A stretch of DNA of 64,000 nucleotides from Pithys albifrons albifrons. Lineage: Eukaryota > Chordata > Aves > Passeriformes > Thamnophilidae. Shown here piece after piece: positions 47,889-59,600 of this stretch (the first letter of the stretch is position 1; every line of letters starts with the position of its first letter). The translations under genes and the position numbers were made by a program. The stretch covers positions 22,929,224 through 22,993,223 of the forward strand of contig NC_092463.1 of assembly GCF_047495875.1 (NCBI RefSeq), read 5' to 3'. The notes under the pieces are model-generated. The model saw only the letters and a list, made by a program, of their open reading frames with translations. It was not told the DNA's origin and did no database searches.

Positions 47889-50800
47889 GGTCCTTTTATT
47901 CAAGAGAACCTCTTTTGCCAAAGTTACCTGTTGAAACTGCTTCTGAAAAAGTAAGAAATTGCAAGTCCAAGACTTTGCACTTTTAAGTCAGTAATTCATT
48001 GAGCATGAAAGCCAGGAAAATCTTTTTGCATCTACTAGAAAAACTTGCCCGTGATGGAAGGAGCAGACCAGTACTTGTTTGTGCCAGGCAAACCTACAGC
48101 ATGTACGCTGTCACTGTGTGTGTAGGATGGATTGCTGCTTTGATACTTACATGCTGACCAGAAACCTGTCTCTGTTTTCTCCTGGCAGTAGAAGTGAATG
48201 AAAGGATCAATCTTGAGAGATCACAAAGGAAGAAAAGCTGCTTAAGAAATAAGTCCCTGCCAACTTTTCAGAGACATTCTAATTGAAAATGACTCCTGGT
48301 ATTTCCTAAGAGATGCAAAATTGAAAAGAAAATGAAGGCTGCTTTTGAACAAAGGATTTTGCCCTGTACTGTATACTGGCTAAACTTCCTCATATATATA
48401 CAATAGTTACCTTCCCAGTACCTTTCTGAAGAACTTGGCAAGCAAGTTTTTGCTTCTGGTGACAGAGTGAAGAGTTTAGAACCATTACTGTTTTCAAGGC
48501 TAATGGCCGTATTCTTTCACTTGAAAGAAAATTGAGAAGCTCCTATTACTGAGCATCAGCAAAGAGTGAGGCATCTGCCTCTTGTTAGAAACTGGCCTTC
48601 CCAAGTAGACCTTTGTCTTAAGGAACCTGATTCATAGTTTTTCGGTAGTTCTTTGGCAAAGAAGAAACCAAGTTTTTTTGTGTCAAAATAATCAGGGCTT
48701 TCTTTTTTGTTTTTGACACGACATAGTACGTATGTATATGGTGTATTTGACTCTTTAGTTTCTATATCTTTCCCCTTCTAAGTAGCATCTTTAATAAGCT
48801 GTTCTGGTTCTTGAGTTACTGATGTGGCACACTTATGCTTTAGGTGGACCCAGGAGTGAGTTGACCAAACATCGTACTGTGATGAAGTCATTCAGTGAAG
48901 GAATTGCATCATTCATCCTCCTCTTGCTGTTTCCTCTTAGGAGTGCAGCAGTGGTACCCACTGTCAGCTGTAGCTGCACACGCAGGCAAGGGAAATGTCC
49001 CCATAAAATCAGTGACTCTGCTGTGTGGATGAGGGACTGATACAGTAGAGATGGAGCAAAGGGGTAGCGGATCATCACTTACTGTCAGCTGTACAGGGGT
49101 CTTTCATGTGTACTTGAACAAGTACGCCTAAAACAGGAGTGCAGCTTTCAGTGCCTAAAGGGACACCCCTCTAAAACTTTTCCATGCCAAGTAAGTACTT
49201 CCTCTCCTGTGCAAATTTTAATTTCTTTACCTCTGAAAAGCATTTGGCTTACAGCTGTTTGCTCGTTCAGAAGCCATGTTATCCATTCAGGGAGACTGTA
49301 GGAGAGGTTGGAAGAAAGCATGAGCATGACTCTTCATGTAAGAAAAGACCTTGCAGCATTGGATCTGGAGCACTATGCATGAGCCCCCTTGCTGAATCAC
49401 AGAGAAGGAAACTTGTGGAGATGTATCCCAATATACAATACTCAGTCAGAATTTATACAGTTTGTATATATTATTTTTACAGTTTATACGCAGCCTATGA
49501 AAGTGTCAAGCATGCTGGGGTCAGTGTGGGTGGCACCTTCTGCATGGAGATCTGAGGTACCAGCAGTCTGTTCTGTTTTAGCACTCGTGAAGTACTGAGC
49601 TGTTCAGGAATGCTTAGTATGACCCCTCAGCAGGTGCACTGCTGGCTTTGGTGCTGGACTTGGCACCCAGCTGGCACTGGACCACTATTTGGGAGAAGCA
49701 CCAGTCATTTAACCCACATAACTTGAACATGGTTTTAAAAGAAAGGAAAAAAAACCAACTCAGATGCTATTGTGATGGCTTTGTATTCCTGTAAACATGC
49801 CCAGCCTCACAGTTGTTCACTTGTTCAAGGACTTGGGACTTGAAGCTAGAGCACAAACATGAAGTGTTTGTGTGAAGTACTGTGCTTTATCTTTCACTAA
49901 AAAGAGAAGCATTTGGTAGAGGTATTGAAGCAATTGTGTTTATATCTGCAAAAGGGGTTGGGTGGAGGAGATGATGACTGTGGTGTGTGCTGGAAGGCCT
50001 TAAACTGTGATTCTTGGTATGAAGAATTGAAATTAAAACTGACCTTGAAGAGTGCAGTGGATTTTAACCCATGAAAGAAGACTCTGTGCTCTTAGTTTAT
50101 TAAAGCAGTATGTACTGCTGTTTTCCTGGGAGGGACAGGTTCAGAACTCCATTTGTGTGTGACCCTGGCTAGCAGCTATTTAAGGAGATGTCTGTGTGTG
50201 GGAGCCAAAGTACTGCACCAGTGTTCTATGTAGCTTATGTAGTTCCTGTTAGTTCCATCAGTAACTTGTTCCTGGGCTGCTGAAAGCAGGAGACTTACTG
50301 AGAGGGTCAGGGACTTCAGAAGCAGTGGCAGCTAGCAAATTCATTTCCTCAACAGTAGGTGAACAGGTCTCACATGAATATGCCAAGGGTTGGTGCTGTT
50401 TCAAAAATACCCATGGCAAGGTGAAACATGCACCCAACCATCTGACTGTTATAAAGCATTCATTGTTTTGCCAAAACTCATCCTGTTCAGACAGTATTTC
50501 TGCTACCCCATAATGCTATATTAAGCTTAATGCATCTCCAGCCTCCCAGTAGTGTTAATTTCAGACCCGTTGGAGAGAGGACAGAGGAATGCTGGAGCCT
50601 GAGGCTTTAGGCTAGCAGTCCCAAAGCCAATGGTGGCCCACATTTCCACGAGCCCTGGGCAGAATTACCAAGTCACAGCACTTCATCTTAAATTGCACTG
50701 TTATTCTTATGCCTCTGTGTTGCTATAATGTACATATATATTGGATTTTTTTGTAGATAAGACATTTTAGATAAAATTTTTAAATGGGCTTCCCCCAAAA

Positions 50801-50986
50801 TATTTTATGCCAGATGTCTAATTTTTTTTACACTCGTGATTAACATAAATTTGGATGCTCTGTGGGCAGGGAAAAAGATAAATGGATGGTACATTGGCTT
50901 TAAAAAGGTAACAATGCATGTTTAAAAAAATGGAGAAAAAAACTGCTTGGGAAAAAATTCATTCAAATATATTCTATGTTCTGCAT

Positions 50987-50992
50987 AATAAA
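50987..50992 (+). terminator. SPTLC2: Distal polyadenylation signal of SPTLC2
   Basis: AATAAA in GCATAATAAAGACTTT, followed about 20 bp later by TTGTGGTTTTAG, a GU-rich downstream element. It is the last strong signal before the CpG-rich region, so it is the likely end of the long transcript. Confidence 0.6.
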
Positions 50993-51015
50993 GACTTTAA
51001 AAAATACTATATTGT

Positions 51016-51940
51016 GGTTTTAGCTTTATTTTTCTTAATGCTAATGAGGCTTTTTCCTGTTAGGGAGACCAAACCCTCTTCCTCTTTCTTCCCAATTCCT
51101 CTCCCACCCACCCTCAAAGAACCCTAACACCCAAGTTGTATACTGGAATGACTGTAAACCAGCCTGTTTGATTGCTTAGGTCAGAGTTCCCCTCTAGCCA
51201 TGTACTCCAGAGCCAGGAAACCTTGCATGTGAAATGGAGGCTTCGTTGGTTTTTGGCAGTGTCAGGTCCCTCATAAAGCAACAGCCTTGATGCGCAGTCT
51301 AAAAAAGCCGCTTCTTGTGGAGAGGCGCCTGCAGCAGTAGCTGCTGCTCCTGACACGCAGCGCTCCCTCGGGAGCGCCCGCCGGAGCTCAGCGCTGGCCG
51401 CGGAAAGCCGGCTGTGCTCTAAAGCCAGGCTGCTACCCTTGGGTGCTGTCACAGAGTCAGGCTGCTCTCAGCTGTCATGCTGCTAATGAGATGTTTGAAA
51501 GGGCTTCTTGATCCATCTCATATGGGATTCTTGACCTCACATCTGTCTTGCAGTCTGTCTTGTTTTAAACCTTCCATTCATCTCGGCCCTAAGTCTGCAT
51601 AAACCAGATGTTGGTATTTGAAAAGGAGGTACAGGTCCTGTTTTTAACTGTGTGTACAAATGGGCCCAGGTGATTTGCAGCTTTGGGCTAAGGCTGCTGT
51701 AGAAATGTTTTTTTGCTTCTAGGTGTCCCTTTCTGGGGCAGTGCCAGCACTGGCACTTTTCCTCAGTGGGCTGCAAAACCTCCTTTCAGTGTCTTTCTCT
51801 AATTAAAGTTTTTCATAATCCTTTTCCTAGTAATTTCCTTCACATGGTCGTGGACATCTGTGGAGATCTGGAAAAGATTCTCTCTAGACCCAAAGTAAAC
51901 AGCCACTCCATGTTTCCAACAGGCTTTGAGGGTTAGGGAA
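51016..51940. other. Intergenic spacer between SPTLC2 and ISM2
   Basis: Short spacer between the inferred SPTLC2 polyadenylation site and the ISM2 CpG island. A small GC-rich patch at about 51300-51430 (GAGCGCCCGCCGGAGCTCAG) precedes the main island. No gene is supported; open frames are short and unlike known proteins. Confidence 0.6.
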
Positions 51941-53600
51941 GACGCTGCCGGCGCAGAACAGAGCAGATCAAGGAATAAAGATTTATTTTCAGTGGTGGAA
52001 ACTTCCTCCCGCAGCTCGGTAACAGCCGGAGCTTTCACTTTCCCGGGGAGCACAGAGCCGCGTTTCTGCCCGTGGCGGCCGGGCCGGGCGGGGGAAGCCT
52101 GTCCCCGCTCTCCCGCGGAGCGGCCCCGGCGCTTGGGGAAAGGGAGGCGGCGGCCGGAGGTGCCGAGTCCCCGACACGATGACTCCGTCTGGGGCGCCTC
52201 CATCCTCCCGCCTCGTGCAGCCGGACCGGAGCCGCCGGGCCCGCGGCCGCCCCGCCCCGCCCCGCCGGGAGGGCGCTGCTCCTGCGGCGGGGCCGGCCCG
52301 GCGGGAAGCGCCCGCTGCTGCCGCGGGGCCGATGCGAGGCCGGCGCCGCCGAGGCGCGGAACAAAGAGCCCGGGGCCCCGGGCCGGGCCGGCCCTGCCGC
52401 AGGGGCAGCGCCCCGCGGGCACGGCCGGGCGGAGGGGGCGGCGGCCGCCCGGGCCATGCAGCTGCCGGGAGGGGAGGAGCGGAGCGGAGCGGAGCGGGCG
52501 GCGGCGCCCCGGAGGGGGCAGCGCCCGCAGGGAGCTGGGGGAGGTCTGGCAGTGCCGGCAGCCTCCGAGCCGGGCAGGGGCGCGGCGGGGCCGTGCCCGG
52601 GGCCGGCAGCCGCGACGATCGCCCGGGAGAGGCTGCACCGCGCCTCATGCGAGCAGGAGCCTCTCCCCGGCGAGCGGCCTCCCGCCCGCCCTCCGGTGCC
52701 CGGCGCTGCCTGCAGAGCCGCGGCAGCACCGGCGACTGACTCCGCGAGGGGAGGAGAAGAGGAGGAAAAGAAATCGGATTGCCGAAAGGATTAGGAAGCA
52801 GGGTGGGGAGGCGAAGCTCTCTCCCCTCCTCCCTCCCCGCACACACTTGTGAAGCTATTCAGAGTTGTCCTTCAGCATCAGTGGTACCGGCAGGCGAGCC
52901 CGGGGGAGCCGCGACCGCGGAAGGTGCTCGACAAACTGCGAGAGCGATCAGAGGGAGCGGAGCGGCCTCTGCCCGGCTGCGGTGTTTTATGTAGTGTTAT
53001 TTTTAAGAAGTTTTCGCTGCTTCTCTCACTTTGTCAGAGGACAGGATCTGGAGCATTGCGGGCAGGCGTGCGTGGTGCCGGACCGCCTGCCCTGGACGTG
53101 GCGAGGTGAGAAGAGAGGGACGGAGAGATGCCTCTTATTAGAGGGAAAGTCGTGCTCATCCTCAGCTTCGTCTTCCTGACAACTTTCCTGGCTGCAGTGA
53201 GAGGGCTCCCCGTGAGGAAACAGCGCAGCAACAGCCTGAAGGAGAGGGGCTCCAAGCTGGCGGAGGTAAGGCAGCCTTTGGAGTAGTATGGAGAGCCGGG
53301 AGGGTGTTGGGGCAAGTCCTTCCTCAGTGTTTGCACCCCTTCCCTTCGCGTGCCCGGGAAAGCCGAGGGGGCGGCGGCCACCTGGGCGGGCAGCGGCGCG
53401 CTCGGAGGCGCCTGTGCATCCCGGGCGGGACCGGCATCCAACACGTGCCCCGCGGCGCGGCCGCCCGGAGCTCCAGGAGGAGAAGCAGCAGCGGGGAGGA
53501 GGGTTTGAGCCACCCCTCTCCTACGGGCTGTTTCTTCACTCGCTGAGCGGGAGAGCCCTTTCCCGGCCTGGGGGATTTTCGGGCAGCATCAGATCTTCAC
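51940..53600. promoter_or_regulatory. ISM2: CpG island, ISM2 promoter and 5' leader
   Basis: Very GC-rich DNA dense in CpG, strongest at 52030-52720 and again at 53040-53500, in sharp contrast to the AT-rich sequence on either side. It ends over the first coding exon of ISM2, so it is that gene's promoter region and 5' untranslated leader. No convincing TATA box is visible, as usual for CpG-island promoters. The transcription start cannot be fixed from sequence; 52.5-53.05 kb is likely. Large overlapping open frames on both strands here (up to 308 codons) result from scarce AT-rich stop codons. Confidence 0.85.
53128..53265 (+). CDS. ISM2: ISM2 first coding exon, signal peptide of isthmin-2
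   Basis: 46 codons ending in phase 0 at GCGGAG before GTAAGG. The product starts MPLIRGKVVLILSFVFLTTF, LAAVRG, then LPVRKQRSNSLKERGSKLAE. Residues 1-26 form a typical signal peptide: basic Arg5/Lys7, hydrophobic core 8-23, likely cleavage after Gly26. The mature start GLPVRK…SLKERGSKLAE parallels human ISM2 (GLPVKK…SLTRLAEV) and not ISM1. The ATG has G at -3. Isthmins are secreted proteins with a thrombospondin type 1 repeat and an AMOP domain; those exons lie beyond the window. Position just downstream of SPTLC2 on the same strand matches the human gene order. The exon's 5' end is unknown. Confidence 0.85.
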
Positions 53601-56600
53601 ACTGCACAGAGGCTGAAGGAAGGGGGCTGCTTTAGCCTTTCTGAGATCGGGGCCGAGTGCCGTGACTAAGTGCTCGGAAAGATCCGTTGCTTCCAGCGGC
53701 CAACATCCGAGTTGGGAGAGAGGGGTTAAGTTAACGGGGTTGGTGCCTTGCCAGGAACGCCGAATGTCCGCTGCCACAAACGTAAGATATGACGGATTTC
53801 AGCCACCGTCTCCTCCCCGCCGACACTCCCCTGGGCAGGTTCTGGAGCGGCCATGCTCCCTTCTCATCCCGGCAGGCTGCGCCCCCGCAGTGTCCCCCGG
53901 GGCAGGCGGCCTTGGGAGACCCCGTCCGGGAGGGGCGATGTGCTGGGGCTGCATCTCTCGCTCCTCTGAGCGGCGGGTCCTGGCCGGCGCTGGCTGCCGA
54001 GCGCGGATTGTGGAGGGGAACCTTCAGCAGGCAGCGAGAGACTGGTCAGACTGGGAGACAACTGGTTGGGGCCTGATGGGGATTACAGCAAGAAAATGGC
54101 AAAGAAACAAAAAGAGAGCAAGAAGGGTTTGCATAAAAAAGACAATTGGAAGTTTGAAGCAAGTTGTTGCCATCTTGAAACTGTTCTCTGGAGGAAAAAA
54201 ATGGTTCAGTCAGCAGAGCTGTGTTTAAAAAGTACTCTTTCAAGGAATGCTACTGCTAAAAGTTGGTGAAAGGAATAATGGATAAAAGTGGCTATGGCTG
54301 TAGGAGGTTGATCAGGACACAGGGTAAGAGCAGCTCAGCCCTAACGGGCAATATGCAGCAGTATGGGAAGCAGCAGATTCGATTTGCAATGTCAGTCAGA
54401 CTGTTAGAGATGGGAAGTGATGGGAAGATAATCTTATTGCTAGTTAGTGCCAAAATAAGAGTGCTGATCTGTGGAGAAGTCATACTGGCAGCTCCTGTCA
54501 GATGCACTAAACCCTGTTCCAGCGGGAAATCCAGGGAAAAAATGTGAGAAGTGAATCTGCCACATGGAAAACCTGGCCAATGGGCAAGAGAGGGCACGGC
54601 TTGTGTCCAACCAGGTACCACTAGTCAAGCCTGGTTTTGAGTGAAGCATGGACTGAGCAGATGCAGAGTGGACTGCTGGGGATGCTACGGGCTGTAGCAC
54701 TGGTTGGTTCTGTACTTTGCTAGTGAAACTTCCAGCATAGACAGTCATGTCAGTTGCCAGACAAATGCCAGGGCTAAGTGACCTTCAGCTCTGGCTGCAG
54801 AAGAAGTACCAGTTTACACTTGAAGTCCAGGAAGGTATTGCAGCCCTGAGGCAGGCGGATAGGGGCAAGCGGTATGTTAGGAAGTTGTGCATGTCCCTAC
54901 CATGGGATCCTGCAGCGCAGTCTCAGACTCTGTTTTATCTGACATCTAGAATACAAGGTAAAGGGAAGCGAGCTGCTGTCAGTCCCAGTTTGTGAATGGT
55001 TGTGAATGGAGAGCGTTGTGCGGCCAGCCAAAGATCACATACAGCACTTACACAGCACGGCCTCTGTCCCTGGGACCTTTGCTTCTTGCAGAAATACAAA
55101 CATACAAGAAGTTTCTAGGCAAAAGTTTGAGGGTGGAGGTTAGAAGCAAGGAGGAAGTTGAAAAATGGATTCCTCTGGGAGTCTGTTGGTGCTCCCGTGC
55201 ACACCTTGCATCCCTCAGAGTGGTGGCTGCACAGTTCTCATGGCAGGGAGAAAGCAGCAGAAAACATACTGGCATCTGTCTTCTGGATCTGTTTTGGGAT
55301 GAAATCCTCTATTTCTAGTACATGTTGGGGAGAATGCAGAGTAGTCATGCACAGCTATTTAAGCTAAAGTGGAGAGCACAAGCACAGCAGTATGGTGGTT
55401 ACAAAGAAATCTGGAGTGATTTTGGGTCATAGACGCAGATGGTTCCTGTTGCAGCACTGATACGTCCTGTCTCTATGGCAGCAGGGCAGCCACAGCTGGA
55501 GTATTGGTTACACTATGGGTAATGCCCTACAGATGTGGGTAGAATGAAGGGGGCTGTGAGGAGAAAAATAGAAATGACAGAGAAGAGCAGATAGACAATC
55601 AAAACCATTAAACAATTATATAACTTGTACTTACTTTAATTCAACAACTTTGTTTAAAGCAAACATTTTCCCTTGGTTTAGAATTGAATGGGAATTGTTA
55701 TAACCTCTGCTGAACCTCAGAGTTGTACTTCTATATTACAATAATTTAGAAAATTAAAACAAGTTTTTCAGTAAATTTTTGAGTTAGAAAGTCTTCTAAA
55801 TTTAAATTGCAGGAGGGATGGAGGGAACACATGCTTTGTTTTTGGGCAACAGCCTTATTGATATGTCCCAAAGTCCTGTACCTCAGTCAGGATCCATTAC
55901 TTCCAGCCATTACCAAAGGAGCAAGTACTTGAACTGGCATTTTATCAGCAGTGACACTGAACAGAAAAGCTTTGCCTGAGTTACACTGTGCTTGGCAAAA
56001 ACTACAGATGTAGCAAGAATGTTTGCTATTTCTTCCGTCTATTTGACTGGAAGTTGAAAAGCAGAATGAAGAAGTTGAAAGGCAGTTGTCTTTTCAAACT
56101 CGGACTTAAACCTAATGAGAGAAGGTACCTGCTCATTTGTAGGTTTTTTGGTGTTGTTTGGTAAGGCAAGTGGGCTCTGAAGCAGCAACCAGGTACAGCA
56201 GGGGTTTTTTGAAGAGCTTTTGCAGGTTGGATGCATCATACTTCGGTGTGGGCAGAAATGTGGTAGGATGGAACACTGACCAGCAAGTGGCCCTTCAGAT
56301 TTGGGTAACTGAATAGTTGGAAAAGCTTACATCCCTCATGGAGACAATGGACAGCTCATCATGTCACTTAATGAATATTTATTTATGAAGTCAGGAGGTT
56401 TAAATGCAAAATATGTTTTGATAAACTCACTGGATTTCAAAATATTGGCTTTGAACATTGTGAATAGATGTTTAGATTCTTTTCAACTGATACCAATTGG
56501 TTCTGGTGCTCTTCTGGTAAATAGAAAGCAGCTGAAGTCCTAACATGCTAGAAATGTAAATGTTAGAAGTGATTAACTCTGTCTGAACTGACACAACAGC

Positions 56601-59600
56601 TTCAATAACTGTGCATGGAAGTAATAGTGCCAGTGGGAATGGTGATGAGGGTGTTGGTAGTGAGCATCCCGGTGGTGATGGGGTGTGGCAGAGCAAACCA
56701 ACAGTGTTTTATGGAGGGTCCAAGCTCCCAGGTCAGCTCTGGGGGGCTTGATGTGTGCTCGTTGGCAGGAGGGAACTGTTCTGAGAGAAGGGCCCAAAAG
56801 CAATGTCAGCAAGCTCCCCAAGGCACCCAGGGTGTTACTGCGAGGGCGGGACAGGGGCAGGGGCAAATCCATCCTGGAGATGGCTGTTGGAGTTCCCCTG
56901 ATCTGAGGCTGTGAGCAAAGCAAATCCAGTATCTGCAGTAAGAGATAATGGAAGGCAACAAAAGAAATATCAAGCATAGCATAAAGGCTGAGTTGGCCGC
57001 AAATCAGTGGGTTTGTGCAGCACCTGATACGACTGGCTCCTGAGAAATAAGGAAAGAAGTGACAGCAGTACCTATTATTTATTGGTTAAATCAAGCAGTG
57101 AGAGTAGTGATGGAAAACTACATATAAAACTGAAGGTCTACACCTGATTAAAAGTAATTGGTAGCAGTCTCGATTTGAATTGACCTGCCCTGTGCATAAG
57201 GCCATGTGAGTGCAGAGGAGTGCTTAATAATTAAATGTACAGCAGTGACCTGATGCCTTACTAGAGATACAAGCAAACAGAGTGAAGGAGCTCCAAGGTG
57301 ATGTGGTGTGGCTGTACTAGATAAAAAACTGTTAATGGGAAAGAAATGTCAGCGGGGGTCGCGCAGAGTTTGTCAGGAGACTGTAAGTCGGGGTGGCCCC
57401 GTCATCTGGGAGCCGTAACACAGCCTGGACGCGCTGGTGTGGGGACACCACTGGGGTGATGGGCTGCACAGGCACAGAGAGAGGTCTGTGGGAGCCTGCC
57501 CTGTGCCTCCCCCCAGCTCTTGCTCCTTCTTGACTCTTCTAGGGCTGTCTGGCCAAGAAGAGGATGTCATTTCCCCAGAGCCATCTCGCCCTGCTGTGGA
57601 TCTCCAGCTTGTGTTGTCACCCAGGTCTGCCCTGCGTGGAGCATCTTACCGCGCTGCCGCCTCGTCGGGAGGGCCCAGCTGGGGTACGAGTGGGCGGTGG
57701 GGTCGGTGCTGGCTGCATGCACAGCCACATCCCCGCCGCCACTGCGGGCTGTGTCAGTAGCAGAGTCATTTTGCCTGCGGATGTGCTTTTTACCTTTTCA
57801 TTTCTTCAGCAATTAAGCGTTCTTGTCCCTGGCTTTGTCCTTGGCGGAGGTCGGATTTGTGGGTACAAAACGTTCACTGAAGCATCCTTCCGCTCTGAAA
57901 GGGGCTCTTTGTGTGCAGGGAGGTACTTCTCCCTTTGTAGCAAATTTCCTTTTGAGAAGTGCCAAATTATCTTAGTCAACACAGTTGAAAACCCTCCCGC
58001 CCTGGGGCTGAGACAGCAGTAGAAACAAAGGGGAGCCGGGTGTAGCAAAGCTGCCCAACAAGGGGGCTTCTTCCCTTTTCACTGCACAAATAGGTCTGCT
58101 GCATTCCCATTGTTACAATCAAAGGGGTTCCTGTAAAAGGCACATGTAAGGGGAAGAGATGAGGCATAAATCGCTCCACAGGGCATTGCCCCACACTCTC
58201 TCTGGCTTCCCAGAAGTGTCCAGCTCGTGCAGATCTCCTCAACCATGATCCCTCCAAGGCCAGTGGGTGATGGAGGGAGTGTGCTGGAGCTTAATTCCTG
58301 CTTTCTTCTTTTCAGTGTCTTACTGGTAGGGAGTGCAAACGAGGGATCTTGTTTTCCATAGTAGCAATAATTCTTCCACTCAGAATAATCCCTGAAACAA
58401 GAAGCCTTGGTGCTTCCCATAGGGAAGGAAACCTGAGGACAGTCTGAGCTATGGATAGGCCAGCAAGGTGTCCCATGCCATCCAGCATCTTCAAAGCAAA
58501 TGTTGTTAGCCATAAGCTCAGGTTTTGTGTAAAATACTGGAACAAGGAAGAGATCGCACCATGTTTTGATGTTAAATTATTTTTGTTTCAGACTGAACCT
58601 TGCAAAAGCATGGTGCAAGAATTTTTTTCTGTAGAATGTTTTTGCAAGGAATCTTCATGGGGCAGTCGGATGCTTTTACATGGCCTGTTGTAAAGGTCAG
58701 CCTGAGTGGTATTGCTTCCAAGCAGCCTAGTTCCTGCATGTTCCCTCTGTGAGGGATTCCTGGGGCTTGTCTGAGAAGCTGTTTGAGATGTACTTTCATC
58801 TCAGTACTCATGAGATGAAGACAACAAAAAGGTGATGACCTACCTGCTTCTGAGTCCTAGGTAGCCCTTGGCACCAGTACCTTCTGGGCTTCAGGTTGGT
58901 TTAGTCTCCAGGGCAAGGATACAGCTTCAAAGGGAATAAAATGCAGTAAATTGCTGCCTTCTGCTGTCCCCTGGCTGGCACCAGTGGACAGGCACAAGGT
59001 AGAAACCTGGCTGCAGGTGGCCAGGAAATGCTCGTGCATGCATGGAAAGAGGTGGTGAGGTGTGGGTTTATCTTGGATTAGGAGCTGATGTTTGGCCTGG
59101 TTTTTCGTGTTCTTATCTAACACTCAGGACTTGGGGCGCACGGCAGGTCTGGGAACATGTCCCAGACCAAGGGAGCACATCATGGCAGGTGCAGTAGCAG
59201 GCTGGCACATGGCATGAACACATTGCCTTTCAGGTGAGCTGCCTTCCATCCCAGCCTTGGCAGCCTGAGCCTAGGGGCTGGCAAGCCAGCCCCAGCTCTT
59301 TCCCAGCAGCTGAGCCCCCAGGCTCCTGCCAGCTGAGGAGGCAGTATTTGCTGGATGGCCCAGAAGTACTGCAGGAAGTGCCCCACCAGTGGAGAATCAA
59401 CACCTCTTTGCCTCCCTGGGATGTCCTCTCTTACCCACCACTTTGGCACTCTTTCTTGATGGCCTCCCCACCCTCCCCTTCACCTGCAGCTGTTCCCACA
59501 GCAGCCAAAATCCCAGGGGATGCCAGCTATGCTGTGCCATGCCATGCCATGCCATGCCATGCAGCACCTTGGACAAGACAAAGTCTTGTACAGGTGTCTT

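Larger units (their letters stand above)
45072..51015 (+). other. SPTLC2: SPTLC2 3' UTR (extended form)
   Basis: About 5.9 kb after the stop with no recognisable transposon and no further splice-linked coding sequence. An AU-rich ATTTATTTG lies near 45328. Two AATAAA signals in suitable context (45650 and 50987) imply short and long forms. Long 3' UTRs are known for vertebrate SPTLC2. The extent is inferred from signals, not from transcripts. Confidence 0.65.

Noticed and set aside
51799..53109. Large overlapping open frames on both strands (279, 308, 285, 186 codons) rich in Arg, Pro, Gly and Ala
   Set aside because: They lie in a CpG island where stop codons are rare by composition. Several frames are open at once, and none resembles a known domain.
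54263..55318. Three successive medium frames suggesting a small gene or a retrogene
   Set aside because: They use different frames, have stops between them, and show no recognisable family. A decayed old repeat is equally likely.
57543..58022. Possible second ISM2 exon after a good pyrimidine tract and TCTAG at 57537-57542
   Set aside because: The frame in phase with exon 1 stays open, but its product is not isthmin-like and no matching donor with a sensible reading frame stands out.
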